Below are positions 40,501 to 49,632 of a DNA stretch of 64,000 bases, piece after piece. Position 1 is the first letter of the stretch. The number at the start of each line of letters is the position of its first letter. The notes beneath the pieces were generated by a model. The model worked only from the letters and a program-made list of their open reading frames with translations, was not told the DNA's origin and ran no database searches. The position numbers and the translations under genes were made by a program. The stretch is from Acinetobacter gandensis (GTDB taxonomy: Bacteria; Pseudomonadota; Gammaproteobacteria; Pseudomonadales; Moraxellaceae), in assembly GCF_001678755.1 (NCBI RefSeq), contig NZ_LZDS01000026.1, positions 207,534 through 271,533 of the forward strand, read 5' to 3'.

Positions 40501-40670
40501 GTTGCTCCAGGCCAATAAGTTTGGATGACCATGACTTTAAAAGTAAATGGTGGGTCTTCACTCTGCGACAATTTGGAATACGACACGATGCCAATAATGC
40601 CCAGTAAAATCATAAAATAGAGGATTAAGCCTTTATTTTTCAGTGCCCACTCTGACAGGTTAAAATTCAT
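37533..40670 (-). CDS. RND-family efflux transporter permease (HAE-1)
   Basis: 1045 aa, full length. Inner-membrane proton antiporter with 12 helices in two repeats, each with a periplasmic porter domain. Visible: GLLVDDAIIAIEMM with the Asp pair of the proton relay near residue 405 and GMIMRNSLILIDQIE in the second half. Porter segments such as QTYWPGATAKEVSMQVTD fit the TriC/MexK-like side of the family. Its ATG overlaps the adaptor stop by 4 bp. No outer-membrane factor gene is adjacent, so it must borrow one. Substrates unknown. Confidence 0.93.
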   Translation of the reverse strand: MNFNLSEWALKNKGLILYFMILLGIIGIVSYSKLSQSEDPPFTFKVMVIQTYWPGATAKEVSMQVTDRIEKELMTTGQYERIMAYSRPGESMVTFVAKDSLRSQQVPDVWYTVRKKVNDIKHQLPSGVQGPFFNDEFGDTFGNIYVLTGKDFDYATMKEYADRLQLQLQRVKDVAKVDLIGLQDQKIWIEISNTKATQMGVPITAIQQALQQQNTVASAGFFETNSDRIQVRVSGNLQNIDELRQMPLLVNGRTIQLGDVADVYRGFSDPPQPRMRFMGENGLGIAVSMRKGGDILSLGKNLETEFARLQKTLPLGMELKKVSDQPVAVKRSVNEFMKVLAEAVIIVLLVSFFSLGFRTGLVVAFSIPLVLAMTFAGMQMFDVGLHKISLGALILALGLLVDDAIIAIEMMAIKMEQGYTRLQAAGHAWRTTAFPMLTGTLITAAGFLPIATAASSTGEYTRSIFQVVTIALIVSWFAAVLFVPYLGDKLLPDFNKDLIQKAPWYQRLWARLRKQPEPQPTVHHAGEQHDPYQTQFYQRFRGWVNTCVTYRKTVIAATVGIFVLSILMFKTVPQQFFPPSNRAEILVDLKLEEGASLKATEAAVKKVEAFLSKKQGIDNFVAYVGTGSPRFYLPLDQQLPQASFAQFVVLASSLDDRNEIRESLAEEIRKLLPEVRTRVSLLENGPPVGYPLQFRVSGEDLTLVREWAQRVSATVSENSNTTNVHLDWGEPSKVIQLDIDQDRARQMGVSSLDLANFLNSSISGAVINQYREKRELIEIRMRGDQAERLDVGSLSSLAVPTSNGSSVPLAQIAKIEYRFEEGLIWHRNRLPTITVRGDIRSKLQPATVVGELKEPFDQLRAEMPNGYLLEVGGTVEESARGQNSVNAGMPLFLAVVMTLLMIQLRSISRAVIVFLTAPLGIIGVVLFLLLFNKPFGFVAMLGTIALSGMIMRNSLILIDQIEQDIQSGESAWDAIINATVRRCRPIVLTALAAVLAMIPLSRSIFFGPMAVAIMGGLIVATLLTLFFLPALYAQWFKVKKTQQNP

Positions 40671-41776
40671 GATTTCGCGCCTCCAGAAATTTGGACAGCA
40701 CGATTTTCACGGTCAACTGGATTAATTTTTTGTTTTTCACGCAGTAGATGCACACCGCCGACCACCACATAATCATTTGGATTGAGACCACTCAATACGG
40801 GTACGGTTTCACGGCCATATTCACCCAAAGTCACCGGAACTTTACGCACAGTATGATCGGCATTCACCACCATCACATAGGCCTGCTGACCACTTGCAGA
40901 CACACTCGACAGCGGAACTTGAATGACGTTGTGCTGTGCTTTGTTTAAAAAGACTCGGGCACTTTGACCCAATTGGATCGCGCTATTGCCCTCACGCAGT
41001 GCAACTTTCACACTATAGGTACGCGACTGATCTGCGGCAGGGCTAATTTCACGCACATACGCAGCAAATTTTTCCTGTGGTTTAGACCATAAAGTGACCC
41101 AGGCATCCTGCCCGGCTTTAATATCGGTTACAGCTTGTTCCGGCACCCCAATCACCACCTCACGTTCACCGGCAATCGCCAACTGATAGGCGGGCTGACC
41201 GGCTGAAATCACTTGGCCAATTTCAATATTACGCTCAGTAATCACACCATTTTTATTGGCGATTAATTGGTTATAACCGGTTTGATTACGACTGACATCA
41301 TAGTTAGATTGTGCTTGTTTTAAATTGGACTGCGCAGCTTTGTACTGATTATCGACTGCATCATACTGTGAGCGACTCACGGCATTGACTGGTAGCAATT
41401 GCTTGAAGCGCTTTAATTCATCTTCAGCAATTTGCGCTGCGGAACGTGCGCTTTCAAGCTGTGCTTGCGCAGCATTGAGTTGTAATTGTGCATCTTTGAC
41501 ATCCAGTTTTGCCAAGACCTGCCCTACTCGGACTTGATCACCAACTTCGACATAGCGTTCGGTAATTTGTCCGCTGACACGAAAAGCCAATGCCGTTTGC
41601 TGACGGGCTTGCACATCACCTGCATAACTTTTTTGTTCAAAATGGCTTGCACTCGGCTGAGTCACCATCACAAATGGAACTTCCTGTTCAGTTTGGGCTT
41701 TATCCTTGCTGCATCCCCATAAGGTCACACTGCAAACGATGATCATGCTGACAACTGTGGTCTTAATCGTACTCAT
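40667..41776 (-). CDS. RND periplasmic adaptor (HlyD/AcrA family) lipoprotein
   Basis: 369 aa. Lipoprotein signal (VTLWGC, Cys22). Lipoyl-like halves around ALAFRVSGQITERYVEVGDQV and NKNGVITERNIEIGQVI enclose a long alpha hairpin (about 95-160), followed by beta-barrel and membrane-proximal domains. First gene of the pump operon, translationally coupled to the permease. Confidence 0.93.
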   Translation of the reverse strand: MSTIKTTVVSMIIVCSVTLWGCSKDKAQTEQEVPFVMVTQPSASHFEQKSYAGDVQARQQTALAFRVSGQITERYVEVGDQVRVGQVLAKLDVKDAQLQLNAAQAQLESARSAAQIAEDELKRFKQLLPVNAVSRSQYDAVDNQYKAAQSNLKQAQSNYDVSRNQTGYNQLIANKNGVITERNIEIGQVISAGQPAYQLAIAGEREVVIGVPEQAVTDIKAGQDAWVTLWSKPQEKFAAYVREISPAADQSRTYSVKVALREGNSAIQLGQSARVFLNKAQHNVIQVPLSSVSASGQQAYVMVVNADHTVRKVPVTLGEYGRETVPVLSGLNPNDYVVVGGVHLLREKQKINPVDRENRAVQISGGAKS

Positions 41777-41842
41777 GAAGTTCGCTCTTAATAAAAAGTA
41801 TTTTTTAGGGCAGAATATTATTCAATTAGTTTGGTTATTTTT

Positions 41843-41872
41843 TAATTAATAAACCATGCGGTACATTAATTA
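41843..41872. promoter_or_regulatory. Inverted repeat between the pump operon and its TetR gene
   Basis: TAATTAAT and ATTAATTA form a perfect inverted repeat with a 14-bp centre in the divergent promoter region. Candidate operator for the adjacent TetR protein. Confidence 0.4.
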
Positions 41873-41891
41873 GATTATTTATCCGAAATCA

Positions 41892-42551
41892 ATGACCTTT
41901 TCGCCTTTTTTGGAATTTTTTCAGCAAATGAACGTCGGCCGCCCGAAAGACTTAGAAAAACGACAACGCATTTTAGAGTCGGCAAAGCAGCTATTTTTAG
42001 AAATGGGCTATCACGGCTCCAGTATGAATCAAATTGCGCAAAATGCTGGCGTGACCAAACTCACGGTGTATAACCACTTTCAAGACAAAGCGACTTTATT
42101 TACCTGCGCCATTGAAGACACATGCGAGCACATCTTAAGTACCCGTCCACGTGAACTAACAGCTGACAGCAATTTTATTGTGGTGTTAAACGAAGTCTGC
42201 GAACTCGCCCTGAACATCGTCAATTTGCCAGAAGCCATTAAGCTCGATTTGTTGCTTTTAGAATTAGCTGCTGAACATAGCCCTTTGGTCGAGCAATTTT
42301 ATCGTGCTTCACATTTGAAAATGCGACAGGTTTGGGAAAATTTCTTTCAAGATGCAGCGGCTTTAAATTTCATTCAGCAGGATCATCCTGCCCGACAAAC
42401 TGAACTGATTGTGTCGCTACTGATGGGACTACGCCATCAAGAAGTCTTATTGGGCATGCGCCCAGTACCTGAAGCAGCAGAGCGGCAGGCCATTATTCAC
42501 TCTGCCATCGACATCTTTATGCTGAAATATCAACTCGGCACGCAAAACTAA
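41892..42551 (+). CDS. TetR/AcrR-family regulator of the adjacent RND pump
   Basis: 219 aa; an ATG at 41928 (MNVGRPKD) would give 207 aa and looks like the usual start of this family, but neither start has a clear ribosome-binding site. HTH visible at GSSMNQIAQNAGVTKLTVYNHFQDKATLF. Divergent from the adaptor-permease genes, a common arrangement for a local repressor of efflux. Ligand unknown. Confidence 0.88.
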   Translation: MTFSPFLEFFQQMNVGRPKDLEKRQRILESAKQLFLEMGYHGSSMNQIAQNAGVTKLTVYNHFQDKATLFTCAIEDTCEHILSTRPRELTADSNFIVVLNEVCELALNIVNLPEAIKLDLLLLELAAEHSPLVEQFYRASHLKMRQVWENFFQDAAALNFIQQDHPARQTELIVSLLMGLRHQEVLLGMRPVPEAAERQAIIHSAIDIFMLKYQLGTQN

Positions 42552-42703
42552 GCATTTTCTGAAATATTTCAACGCTAAACTGAAACAAATGGCATAGCTA
42601 TTGCTCATTTACCTAGAAAAGTCATCCGACTTTTGTCTGTACCCCCTTTTGCCACGGCACTTTCGGGGTATAGTCGAGACAGGAATACGCGGAGAAATAA
42701 CAA

Positions 42704-45388
42704 ATGATTCAACAAATTGATGCTCCATTACGTGAAGACGTGCGCTTACTGGGCAATTTATTGGGTGAAACCCTAAAGCAGCATGCAGGACAAGATTTGT
42801 TTAATCAGGTAGAGCAAATTCGTGCTTTGTCTAAAGGCGCGCGCGATGGACAAGTTGAAGCCGAAAAACAGTTAGAACAATTATTTTTAAATTTAAAAGA
42901 TGAAGAAATTCTGCCACTGACCCGTGCATTTACGCACTTTCTCAACTTTGCCAATATTGCCGAACAATACAATGTGGTGCGCAGCCGTCGCCAAAGTGAG
43001 TTTGATGAGCAAGCGCCCTCACCGAATCCACTGGATCATTTATTTGAAAAATTTAAAAGCAATAACATCAGCGCAGAACAACTGTTCCAACAAATTTGTG
43101 AATTAAAAATTGAATTGGTACTGACTGCACATCCAACCGAAGTTAGCCGCCGTACCTTGATCCAAAAATATGATGGGATTAATGATTGCCTGTTTAAAAT
43201 GGATCAACAAAAACTTACGCCACGCGAACGCAAAGCGGTTTTAGATGATTTAAAACAACTGATTTGTTCGGCATGGCAAACCGACGAAATTCGTCAACAC
43301 CGCCCAACCCCTGTCGATGAAGCTAAATGGGGGTTCACCACCATTGAACAGACCTTATGGAATGCTGTACCCAAATTCATGCGTGAGTTGGATGGCATGG
43401 TACAAGACCACTGTGGCAAGACCTTGCCTTTAAATGTTGCCCCTGTGCGCTTTGCATCATGGATGGGAGGTGACCGTGATGGCAACCCAAACGTCACCCA
43501 TAACATTACTCAAGAAGTGCTGTGGCTCTCACGTTGGAAAGCTGCCGACCTGTATTTACGCGATATCGAAGACCTGCGCTGGGAACTTTCGATTCAAGAA
43601 TGCAGCAAAGAGCTTAGTGATGCCTTGGGTCATTTCCACCCTGAACCGTATCGTGAATATCTACGTGATGCACGTGAACGCCTCAAAGCCACTCGTCACT
43701 GGTTGGCACTGAAACTCCGTGGCGAAGATGCGGACGATAGCCAAGTCATTAAAAGCCGCCATGAGTTGCTTGATCCACTGTTGGTTTGCTATCGCTCTCT
43801 GATTGACAGCGGTTTACCTGAAATTGCCAATGGTCAGTTACTCGACTTTATTCATCGAGTGAATTGTTTCGGTATCGAATTACTCAAATTAGATATTCGT
43901 CAGGAATCCACACGTCATCGCCAAGCCATTTCTGCCATTACCGAATATTTAGGTTTAGGCAATTTTGAAACATGGACGGAGCAAGCCCGTCAAAACTTCT
44001 TGATTCAGGAACTCCAAAGCAAACGTCCACTGTTACCGAAGTTTTTAAATGAGCCAAAACAAAGCCTGATTGAACATCCAGATGTACAAGAAGTCTTCGC
44101 CACGATGCGTACCCTAGCCGAACAACCTGCTGAAAGTTTAGGTGCTTATATTATCTCAATGGCAGAGCATCCAAGTGATGTTTTGGCTGTGCTATTACTA
44201 CAAAAAGAAGCAGGTATTAAGCAAGCCCTGCGTGTGGTTCCGCTATTTGAAACCCTGAAAGATTTGGATGGCGCATCACGCACCATGAATACCCTATTTA
44301 ATATGCATTGGTATAAACAGCATATTCAGGGTAAACATGAAGTCATGATTGGTTACTCAGACTCAGCCAAAGATGCGGGCTTTATGTCGGCCAACTGGGC
44401 GCAGTACCGTGCCCAAGAAGAATTAACCGCGGTTGCGAAAAAACATGATGTACAACTGACATTATTCCATGGTCGTGGCGGTTCTATCAGCCGTGGTGGC
44501 GCGCCAACCCAACAAGCACTGTTTTCGCAGCCGCCGGGTTCGATTTCAGGTGCAATTCGGGTGACTGAACAAGGCGAGATGATTCGCTTCAAGTTTGGAT
44601 TAGAAGGCATTGCCTTACAAAACCTGGAAATCTACACCGCAGCGACCTTAGAAGCGACCTTATTGCCACCGCCTGAACCCAAACAGGAATGGCGCAAGCT
44701 CATGCACAGCATGACTGATTTATCGGTTCAGGTTTATCGCCAAACCGTGCGTGAAAATCCACATTTTGTAAAATACCTGCGTACCGTAACGCCTGAACTT
44801 GAGTTACAAATGCTACCACTTGGCTCCCGCCCTGCTAAACGTAAGGTCAGCGGTGGCATTGAGTCTCTTCGTGCCATTCCTTGGGTATTTGCTTGGACGC
44901 AAATTCGTTTAATGCTACCGGCATGGTTAGGCACAGGTGCTGCAATTAATCAGGTGATTGATCAGGGTCAAAAAGCAACCTTAGAAGAAATGCTACAACA
45001 GTGGCCGTATTTCCAAACCTTAATTGATATGTTGGAAATGGTCTTGTCTAAGGCTGATGGTCATGTAGCACTGTATTATGAATCTCACCTGACAGATGAT
45101 GCTGATTTGAAATTACTTGGCGAAGAACTCCGCCAACGCCTACGTGATGCAGTACAAACCTTATTGGCACTTAAAGGTGAGTCAAAACTGCTGAGTAGCA
45201 ATGATGTACTCGATCAATCCATGAAAGTACGTAAGCCCTATCTACTGCCGCTACATTTACTGCAAGCCGAGTTAATGAAACGCCGTCGTGCTTATTTGGC
45301 AGCACGCCAAGCAGAAAATACGCCTGTTGATCATGCCTTGATGGTAAGTATTGCCGGTATCGCTGCCGGTCTACGTAATACTGGCTAA
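42704..45388 (+). CDS. ppc: Phosphoenolpyruvate carboxylase
   Basis: 894 aa. Anaplerotic fixation of bicarbonate onto PEP giving oxaloacetate. Active-site motifs VLTAHPTEVSRRT (catalytic His near residue 145), WMGGDRDGNPNVT, GYSDSAKDAGFMSANW and FHGRGGSISRGGAPT (near 590), and the C-terminal NTG end typical of the enzyme. GGAGAA upstream of the ATG. Followed by a perfect hairpin terminator. Confidence 0.97.
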   Translation: MIQQIDAPLREDVRLLGNLLGETLKQHAGQDLFNQVEQIRALSKGARDGQVEAEKQLEQLFLNLKDEEILPLTRAFTHFLNFANIAEQYNVVRSRRQSEFDEQAPSPNPLDHLFEKFKSNNISAEQLFQQICELKIELVLTAHPTEVSRRTLIQKYDGINDCLFKMDQQKLTPRERKAVLDDLKQLICSAWQTDEIRQHRPTPVDEAKWGFTTIEQTLWNAVPKFMRELDGMVQDHCGKTLPLNVAPVRFASWMGGDRDGNPNVTHNITQEVLWLSRWKAADLYLRDIEDLRWELSIQECSKELSDALGHFHPEPYREYLRDARERLKATRHWLALKLRGEDADDSQVIKSRHELLDPLLVCYRSLIDSGLPEIANGQLLDFIHRVNCFGIELLKLDIRQESTRHRQAISAITEYLGLGNFETWTEQARQNFLIQELQSKRPLLPKFLNEPKQSLIEHPDVQEVFATMRTLAEQPAESLGAYIISMAEHPSDVLAVLLLQKEAGIKQALRVVPLFETLKDLDGASRTMNTLFNMHWYKQHIQGKHEVMIGYSDSAKDAGFMSANWAQYRAQEELTAVAKKHDVQLTLFHGRGGSISRGGAPTQQALFSQPPGSISGAIRVTEQGEMIRFKFGLEGIALQNLEIYTAATLEATLLPPPEPKQEWRKLMHSMTDLSVQVYRQTVRENPHFVKYLRTVTPELELQMLPLGSRPAKRKVSGGIESLRAIPWVFAWTQIRLMLPAWLGTGAAINQVIDQGQKATLEEMLQQWPYFQTLIDMLEMVLSKADGHVALYYESHLTDDADLKLLGEELRQRLRDAVQTLLALKGESKLLSSNDVLDQSMKVRKPYLLPLHLLQAELMKRRRAYLAARQAENTPVDHALMVSIAGIAAGLRNTG

Positions 45389-45406
45389 AACTTCCAACCC
45401 CAAACG

Positions 45407-45437
45407 AAGCACATCCATGGATGTGCTTTTTTTTTAA
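45407..45437 (+). terminator. Terminator after ppc
   Basis: Perfect palindrome AAGCACATCCA with TGGATGTGCTT followed by T9. Confidence 0.92.
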
Positions 45438-45685
45438 GCAATCACTTTAGCTTTAAATTGTTTAGGAATATATAAAATAAGAAAAATTTATGAACTAAGA
45501 TAAAAAACCAACAATGATTAATTACATGATTTAACATTAATTTTACATATAAAAAACTTTTACCACTTGGTAAAAATACATGTAAAGTCAGGTAATTAAT
45601 TTGAACAAAATATTTTTAAAAGAGATTAAATCTTCTAAAAAACAAGAGTATGATGTGCACAATTTATCTATTGAGTGCTCATTTT

Positions 45686-46990
45686 ATGTCCAATTGGTTT
45701 CCCAAATGGCGCCCGTACGAAGGCAATATTGATGCACGTCCTGTAGGTACCAATGAGTACCTACCTCCGGTGCAAAGTGTTGTATTGGGGATACAACATG
45801 CTTTTGCAATGTTTGGTGCAACTGTCCTTGCGCCATTTTTGATGGGCTTTGATGCCAACCTTGCAATTTTAATGTCGGGCATCTGTACCATCTTGTTCTT
45901 CTTTATGACTGGTGGTCGTGTACCAAGTTATCTGGGCTCAAGCTTTGCCTTTATTGGTGTGGTCATTGCCGCAACAGGTTATGCAGCGTCAGGTACTGGT
46001 GCAGCAAATGCCAATATCGCATTGGCTGCTGGCGGGATTATGGCCTGCGGTATTTTATATGCCATTTTTGGATTTATCGTGATGGCAACGGGTACCCGTT
46101 GGATTGAAAAACTCATGCCACCTGTAGTGACAGGTGCAGTGGTGATGATCATTGGTCTCAACCTTGCCCCAGTGACCATTAAAGGGGTTGCCGGTAATAA
46201 CTTTAATATGTGGATGGCTTTAGTAACTGTACTATGTATGGGTTCAATTGCTGTGTTCACGAAGGGCTTATTACAACGCTTATTGCTATTGGTCGGTCTA
46301 TTACTGGCATATTTGGTGTATTACATCATTTCCAATGTCATGGGTCATGGCACGCCAATCAATTTCGTTCCAGTACAAGAAGCCGCTTGGTTTGGTGTTC
46401 CTCAATTCCATTCGCCTGTTTTTGATTTCAATGCCATGCTGATCATTGCACCAATTGCTTTGATTTTGGTTGCAGAAAACTTAGGTCACATTAAAGCTGT
46501 CGGTGCGATGACAGGTGAAAATCTGGATCCGCACATTGGTAAAGCTTTTGTTGCGGATGGTGTTGCAACCACGCTTTCAGGCGGTGTCGGCGGCCCAGGT
46601 ATGACCACTTATGGTGAAAACATTGGTGTGATGGCAGTGACTCGCGTTTACTCAACCATCGTCTTTGTCTTTGCAGGTGTATTTGCCATTTTCCTTGGTC
46701 TTTCACCAAAATTTGGCGCGATTATTCATACCATTCCACAAGCGATTTTGACAGGTGCCTCTATTGTGGTATTCGGTTTGATCACCATCGCTGGTGCTAA
46801 AATCTGGATTGAAAACAAAGTTGATTTCTCTAAGAACAAGAACCTAATGGTTGCAGCAGTTACTATTATTTTAGGTACGGGTGACTTTGCCTTGCAATTC
46901 GGTAACTTCAATCTAGGTGGTATTGGTACTGCAACCTTTGCAGCCTTGATTTTGAACTGGTTCTTTAGCTTGGGCGATAAATCAGAATAA
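45686..46990 (+). CDS. NCS2-family uracil/pyrimidine permease (RutG/UraA-like)
   Basis: 434 aa from the ATG at 45686 (MSNWFPKW, the usual family start); two ATGs at 45650 and 45653 with AAGAG upstream would add 12 or 11 residues. Fourteen-helix proton symporter. Substrate-site motifs AENLGHIKAVG and GGVGGPGMTTYGENIGVMAVTRVYS carry the conserved Glu residues; the C-terminal CP-type SPKFGAIIHTIPQAIL and GAKIWIENKVDF resemble RutG more than UraA. No rut genes are adjacent. Confidence 0.88.
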   Translation: MSNWFPKWRPYEGNIDARPVGTNEYLPPVQSVVLGIQHAFAMFGATVLAPFLMGFDANLAILMSGICTILFFFMTGGRVPSYLGSSFAFIGVVIAATGYAASGTGAANANIALAAGGIMACGILYAIFGFIVMATGTRWIEKLMPPVVTGAVVMIIGLNLAPVTIKGVAGNNFNMWMALVTVLCMGSIAVFTKGLLQRLLLLVGLLLAYLVYYIISNVMGHGTPINFVPVQEAAWFGVPQFHSPVFDFNAMLIIAPIALILVAENLGHIKAVGAMTGENLDPHIGKAFVADGVATTLSGGVGGPGMTTYGENIGVMAVTRVYSTIVFVFAGVFAIFLGLSPKFGAIIHTIPQAILTGASIVVFGLITIAGAKIWIENKVDFSKNKNLMVAAVTIILGTGDFALQFGNFNLGGIGTATFAALILNWFFSLGDKSE

Positions 46991-47045
46991 GTCTGAGCCA
47001 ATTACAAAGCATAAAAACGATTGAAAAATATTGATTGAATTTTGA

Positions 47046-47072
47046 AAGCAGCCAACGGGCTGCTTTTTTTTC
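47046..47072 (+). terminator. Terminator after the permease gene
   Basis: AGCAGCC pairs with GGCTGCT around AACG, followed by T8. Confidence 0.9.
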
Positions 47073-47119
47073 TGCCTGATATTTCGGTAAGATAAGCCAT
47101 TACCCTAGGATAGTGCTGT

Positions 47120-48022
47120 ATGCGATTGGATTTGTTCGACCTGCAACTGATGCTGCATATTGTAGATACAGGCAGCCTGACCAAAGGTGCTGCGCATTCT
47201 GCCATTTCCTTACAGGCAGCCAGTGAACGGATTAAAAAACTCGAACAACACTACCGCACGACCCTGTTTATACGTCAGGCCAAAGGCGTCAAGCTCACCT
47301 TGGCTGGACAAACCTTTATGGAACATGCGCAGCAAATCTTGCGCCAAGGACAACAGCTCGAACAAGCCATGCTGCCTTTTGCCGAAGGTCTAAGCTCGAG
47401 CATGACCTTATGGTGTAATTCTTCAGCGCAAAGTGAATATCTACCGGTTTTGCTACCGCGTTATTTAGTGGAAAATCCCAATACCCAAATTGAACTACAT
47501 GAAGCTGAGTCCAAAGACATCATTGCTGCCATTGAACTAGGCAGCGCACAACTCGGTCTGATATCTGGTTTCTTTAAATCCGAGCATTTACAAACCTTAG
47601 AGTTTGCCGAAGATCCATTAGTACTGATCTGCCCGCCGCAGCATGAACTGGTGGCACAGTCAGCGGTACAGCCAATGCAAATTTTGAATTATCCCTTTGT
47701 CGGTCTCATGCAATATCATTCGCTACAGCAGTCTATTGAAGCGCAAGCCAGATTATTCGGCTGTGAAATCCAATACCGACTGCGCCTGCCGAATTTCGCC
47801 GCGATTGCCCAAGTGGTGGCCAATGGTGTGGGCATTGCGATTATGCCAAAACGCGCAGCGCAGCGATTAAGAACCCTATACGCCTTTAGTCAAGTTGAAC
47901 TGATTGGTGAGTGGGCGAATCGAAAACTACTGCTTACAGCGCGCAATTTTGATGACTTGCCTGTAAGTTATCAGCATTTCAGTCAGTTTCTACTGTCACA
48001 AAAATCTGCTTTGGATAGCTAA
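47120..48022 (+). CDS. LysR-family transcriptional regulator
   Basis: 300 aa. N-terminal HTH (LFDLQLMLHIVDTGSLTKGA and SLQAASERIKKLEQHY, about 5-55), then a LysR substrate-binding domain with the GVGIAIMPKRAA segment near the end. Convergent with a TSUP permease gene 9 bp away, so its target is not obvious from context; it may control genes elsewhere. Confidence 0.9.
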   Translation: MRLDLFDLQLMLHIVDTGSLTKGAAHSAISLQAASERIKKLEQHYRTTLFIRQAKGVKLTLAGQTFMEHAQQILRQGQQLEQAMLPFAEGLSSSMTLWCNSSAQSEYLPVLLPRYLVENPNTQIELHEAESKDIIAAIELGSAQLGLISGFFKSEHLQTLEFAEDPLVLICPPQHELVAQSAVQPMQILNYPFVGLMQYHSLQQSIEAQARLFGCEIQYRLRLPNFAAIAQVVANGVGIAIMPKRAAQRLRTLYAFSQVELIGEWANRKLLLTARNFDDLPVSYQHFSQFLLSQKSALDS

Positions 48023-48031
48023 GTCTAACCT

Positions 48032-48769
48032 TTAAATCACGCCAAACTGGTGCAGCATCATATAACCACCGAGGGCAATCAACCCGATAAAAAACACCTT
48101 ACGGAATTTTTGTTCTGGAATGCGGTAACGGACTTTTTTCCCTGCCCACATGCCAATCAGTGCCGGTATAAGCGCCATAGCGGAAATGGCATAATCAATG
48201 GGAATATCTTCGACCGGATTTTGTTGTAAGAACACTGCTAAACAAATGGTTGAGGTGGTAAAAGCAAGACCAAGTGACTGCACCAAATCATCACGTTTAA
48301 GCTGTAAGCCTTGCAAATATGGCACCACAGGGATCACCACTACACCCGTTGCCACAGTCAATGCTCCACCAAGATAACCAATGATTGGAGACAGCCATTT
48401 TTCGTGTGCTGCAAAGTTCAGCAGGCTTTTGGCGCAAAGTCCATACAGTCCGTATAGTGCCAACATGCCCCCTAGTAAAGCTTCACTTTTAAATTCACCA
48501 TGCCCTAAAGTTGGAAAAATACTCCAAATTGATCCGACGATAATCCCAATTAATAACGGCCAAAAACGTTTAATCAGGCGCATTACCTGCCCTTCAGCAA
48601 ATAGTTGCCAAAAGTTGGTGACCATAGATGGAATGATCAATAACGTGGCGGCCTGAAATGGACTGATCACCATGGTGAGTAAGCCCATCGATACCGCAGG
48701 TAAACCTAGTCCAATCGTGCCTTTAATTAGGCCTGCGATTGCAAAAACTGTGATGACGAACCAAATCAT
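48032..48769 (-). CDS. TSUP (TauE/SafE) family membrane permease
   Basis: 245 aa with about 8 helices. Two repeated blocks typical of the family: GLIKGTIGLGLPAVSMGLL near the N-terminus and GYLGGALTVATGVVVIPVVPYL in the second half. Members export sulfite or sulfonates or take up organosulfur compounds; substrate here unknown. Last core gene before the Xer-site array. Confidence 0.88.
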   Translation of the reverse strand: MIWFVITVFAIAGLIKGTIGLGLPAVSMGLLTMVISPFQAATLLIIPSMVTNFWQLFAEGQVMRLIKRFWPLLIGIIVGSIWSIFPTLGHGEFKSEALLGGMLALYGLYGLCAKSLLNFAAHEKWLSPIIGYLGGALTVATGVVVIPVVPYLQGLQLKRDDLVQSLGLAFTTSTICLAVFLQQNPVEDIPIDYAISAMALIPALIGMWAGKKVRYRIPEQKFRKVFFIGLIALGGYMMLHQFGVI

Positions 48770-49033
48770 GGCGAAACTCGCTGAAGAATTGGCTCTATGC
48801 TATGCAATTCAGGCGCTTTGAAAAATCAGTGTTTTTGGAATAGAGCCTCAATGAAAAGTTGAGGCTGGGTTTTAACGTCTAAAACTGATAGCGTAGATGG
48901 GCTTAACAAACTATTTTGATTTTGAATAAAATATAAGCGTATTTCTTGAATAGTGATATAAAAACTGTTCCAATCTGCTAGTTACTTAAATAGTCTCACT
49001 TAAGAAATTGATATTTATGTGAAAATCTAAATA
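48770..49033. other. Intergenic region left of the Xer-site array
   Basis: 264 bp between the permease start and the first Xer site. No gene, terminator hairpin or repeat recognised; probably contains the permease promoter. Confidence 0.5.
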
Positions 49034-49061
49034 ATTTCGTATAACGTGTATTATGTTAATT
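49034..49061 (+). other. pdif site 1 (XerC to XerD)
   Basis: XerC half ATTTCGTATAA, spacer CGTGTA, XerD half TTATGTTAATT. Matches the pdif sites of Acinetobacter plasmid modules. Left boundary of the array. Confidence 0.9.
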
Positions 49062-49092
49062 TTAGAAAAAATTGATAATTAATGAGTAAAAT

Positions 49093-49428
49093 ATGCATAA
49101 ATTTTGGAAAATTTTTATCGGATTAAATATATTTGGATTCATAATTTCAATATCAAATTTCTTTTTCATGCTATTTTACCCAATTATATTTTGTATAAAT
49201 TCAGCATCAAGTTTGCTCATTTATATAATCTTTAGGTTTATAAAAAAACATAAAGTTAATAATTTTTTGAATATCCTTTTTTCTACAATTTTAGTAATTT
49301 TTTTAAATATTTTAATAAGCTACACTTTTTTTAGTTTAGATAAAATGTCTCAGATAATGATATATGCATCAATCATATATCTATGTTTTCAGCTTTTAAT
49401 GATAGTTCTGCTAGAAGCTGCTCTTTAA
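49093..49428 (+). CDS. Hypothetical membrane protein, 111 aa (cassette 1)
   Basis: Only gene between sites 1 and 2. Three to four hydrophobic helices separated by short basic loops (FRFIKKHKVNN). Very AT-rich, more so than the flanking core genes. ATG at 49093 with no strong ribosome-binding sequence (ATGAGTAAA upstream). No family recognised; it could be a membrane toxin, immunity protein or simply a cassette orphan. Confidence 0.55.
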   Translation: MHKFWKIFIGLNIFGFIISISNFFFMLFYPIIFCINSASSLLIYIIFRFIKKHKVNNFLNILFSTILVIFLNILISYTFFSLDKMSQIMIYASIIYLCFQLLMIVLLEAAL

Positions 49429-49441
49429 CTCATTTATTTTC

Positions 49442-49469
49442 ATTTAACATAATGGTTGTTATACGAAAT
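49442..49469 (-). other. pdif site 2 (XerD to XerC)
   Basis: ATTTAACATAA, spacer TGGTTG, TTATACGAAAT; inverted relative to site 1. Confidence 0.9.
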
Positions 49470-49546
49470 AAAAAAACCTAGGCACTGGCCTAGGTTTTAA
49501 ATTTAAAAAAACAAATAAAAATCAGTGTAATAAACTCAATTTTAGC
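49470..49546. repeat. 77-bp inter-cassette spacer, copy A, with stem-loop
   Basis: Holds AAAACCTAGGC paired with GCCTAGGTTTT around ACTG (49473-49498), then an AT-rich tract ending near CTCAATTTTAG before site 3. Same sequence class at 50459-50535 and 54966-55041. The hairpin probably stops transcription in both directions. Confidence 0.8.
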
Positions 49547-49574
49547 GTTTCGTATAAGGTGTATTATGTTAATT
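49547..49574 (+). other. pdif site 3 (XerC to XerD)
   Basis: GTTTCGTATAA, spacer GGTGTA, TTATGTTAATT. Confidence 0.9.
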
Positions 49575-49632
49575 TTAGAGAAACTAAACTGATTCAGATT
49601 TAAAAAATAAACTCTATTAAAGAGAAAAAATA

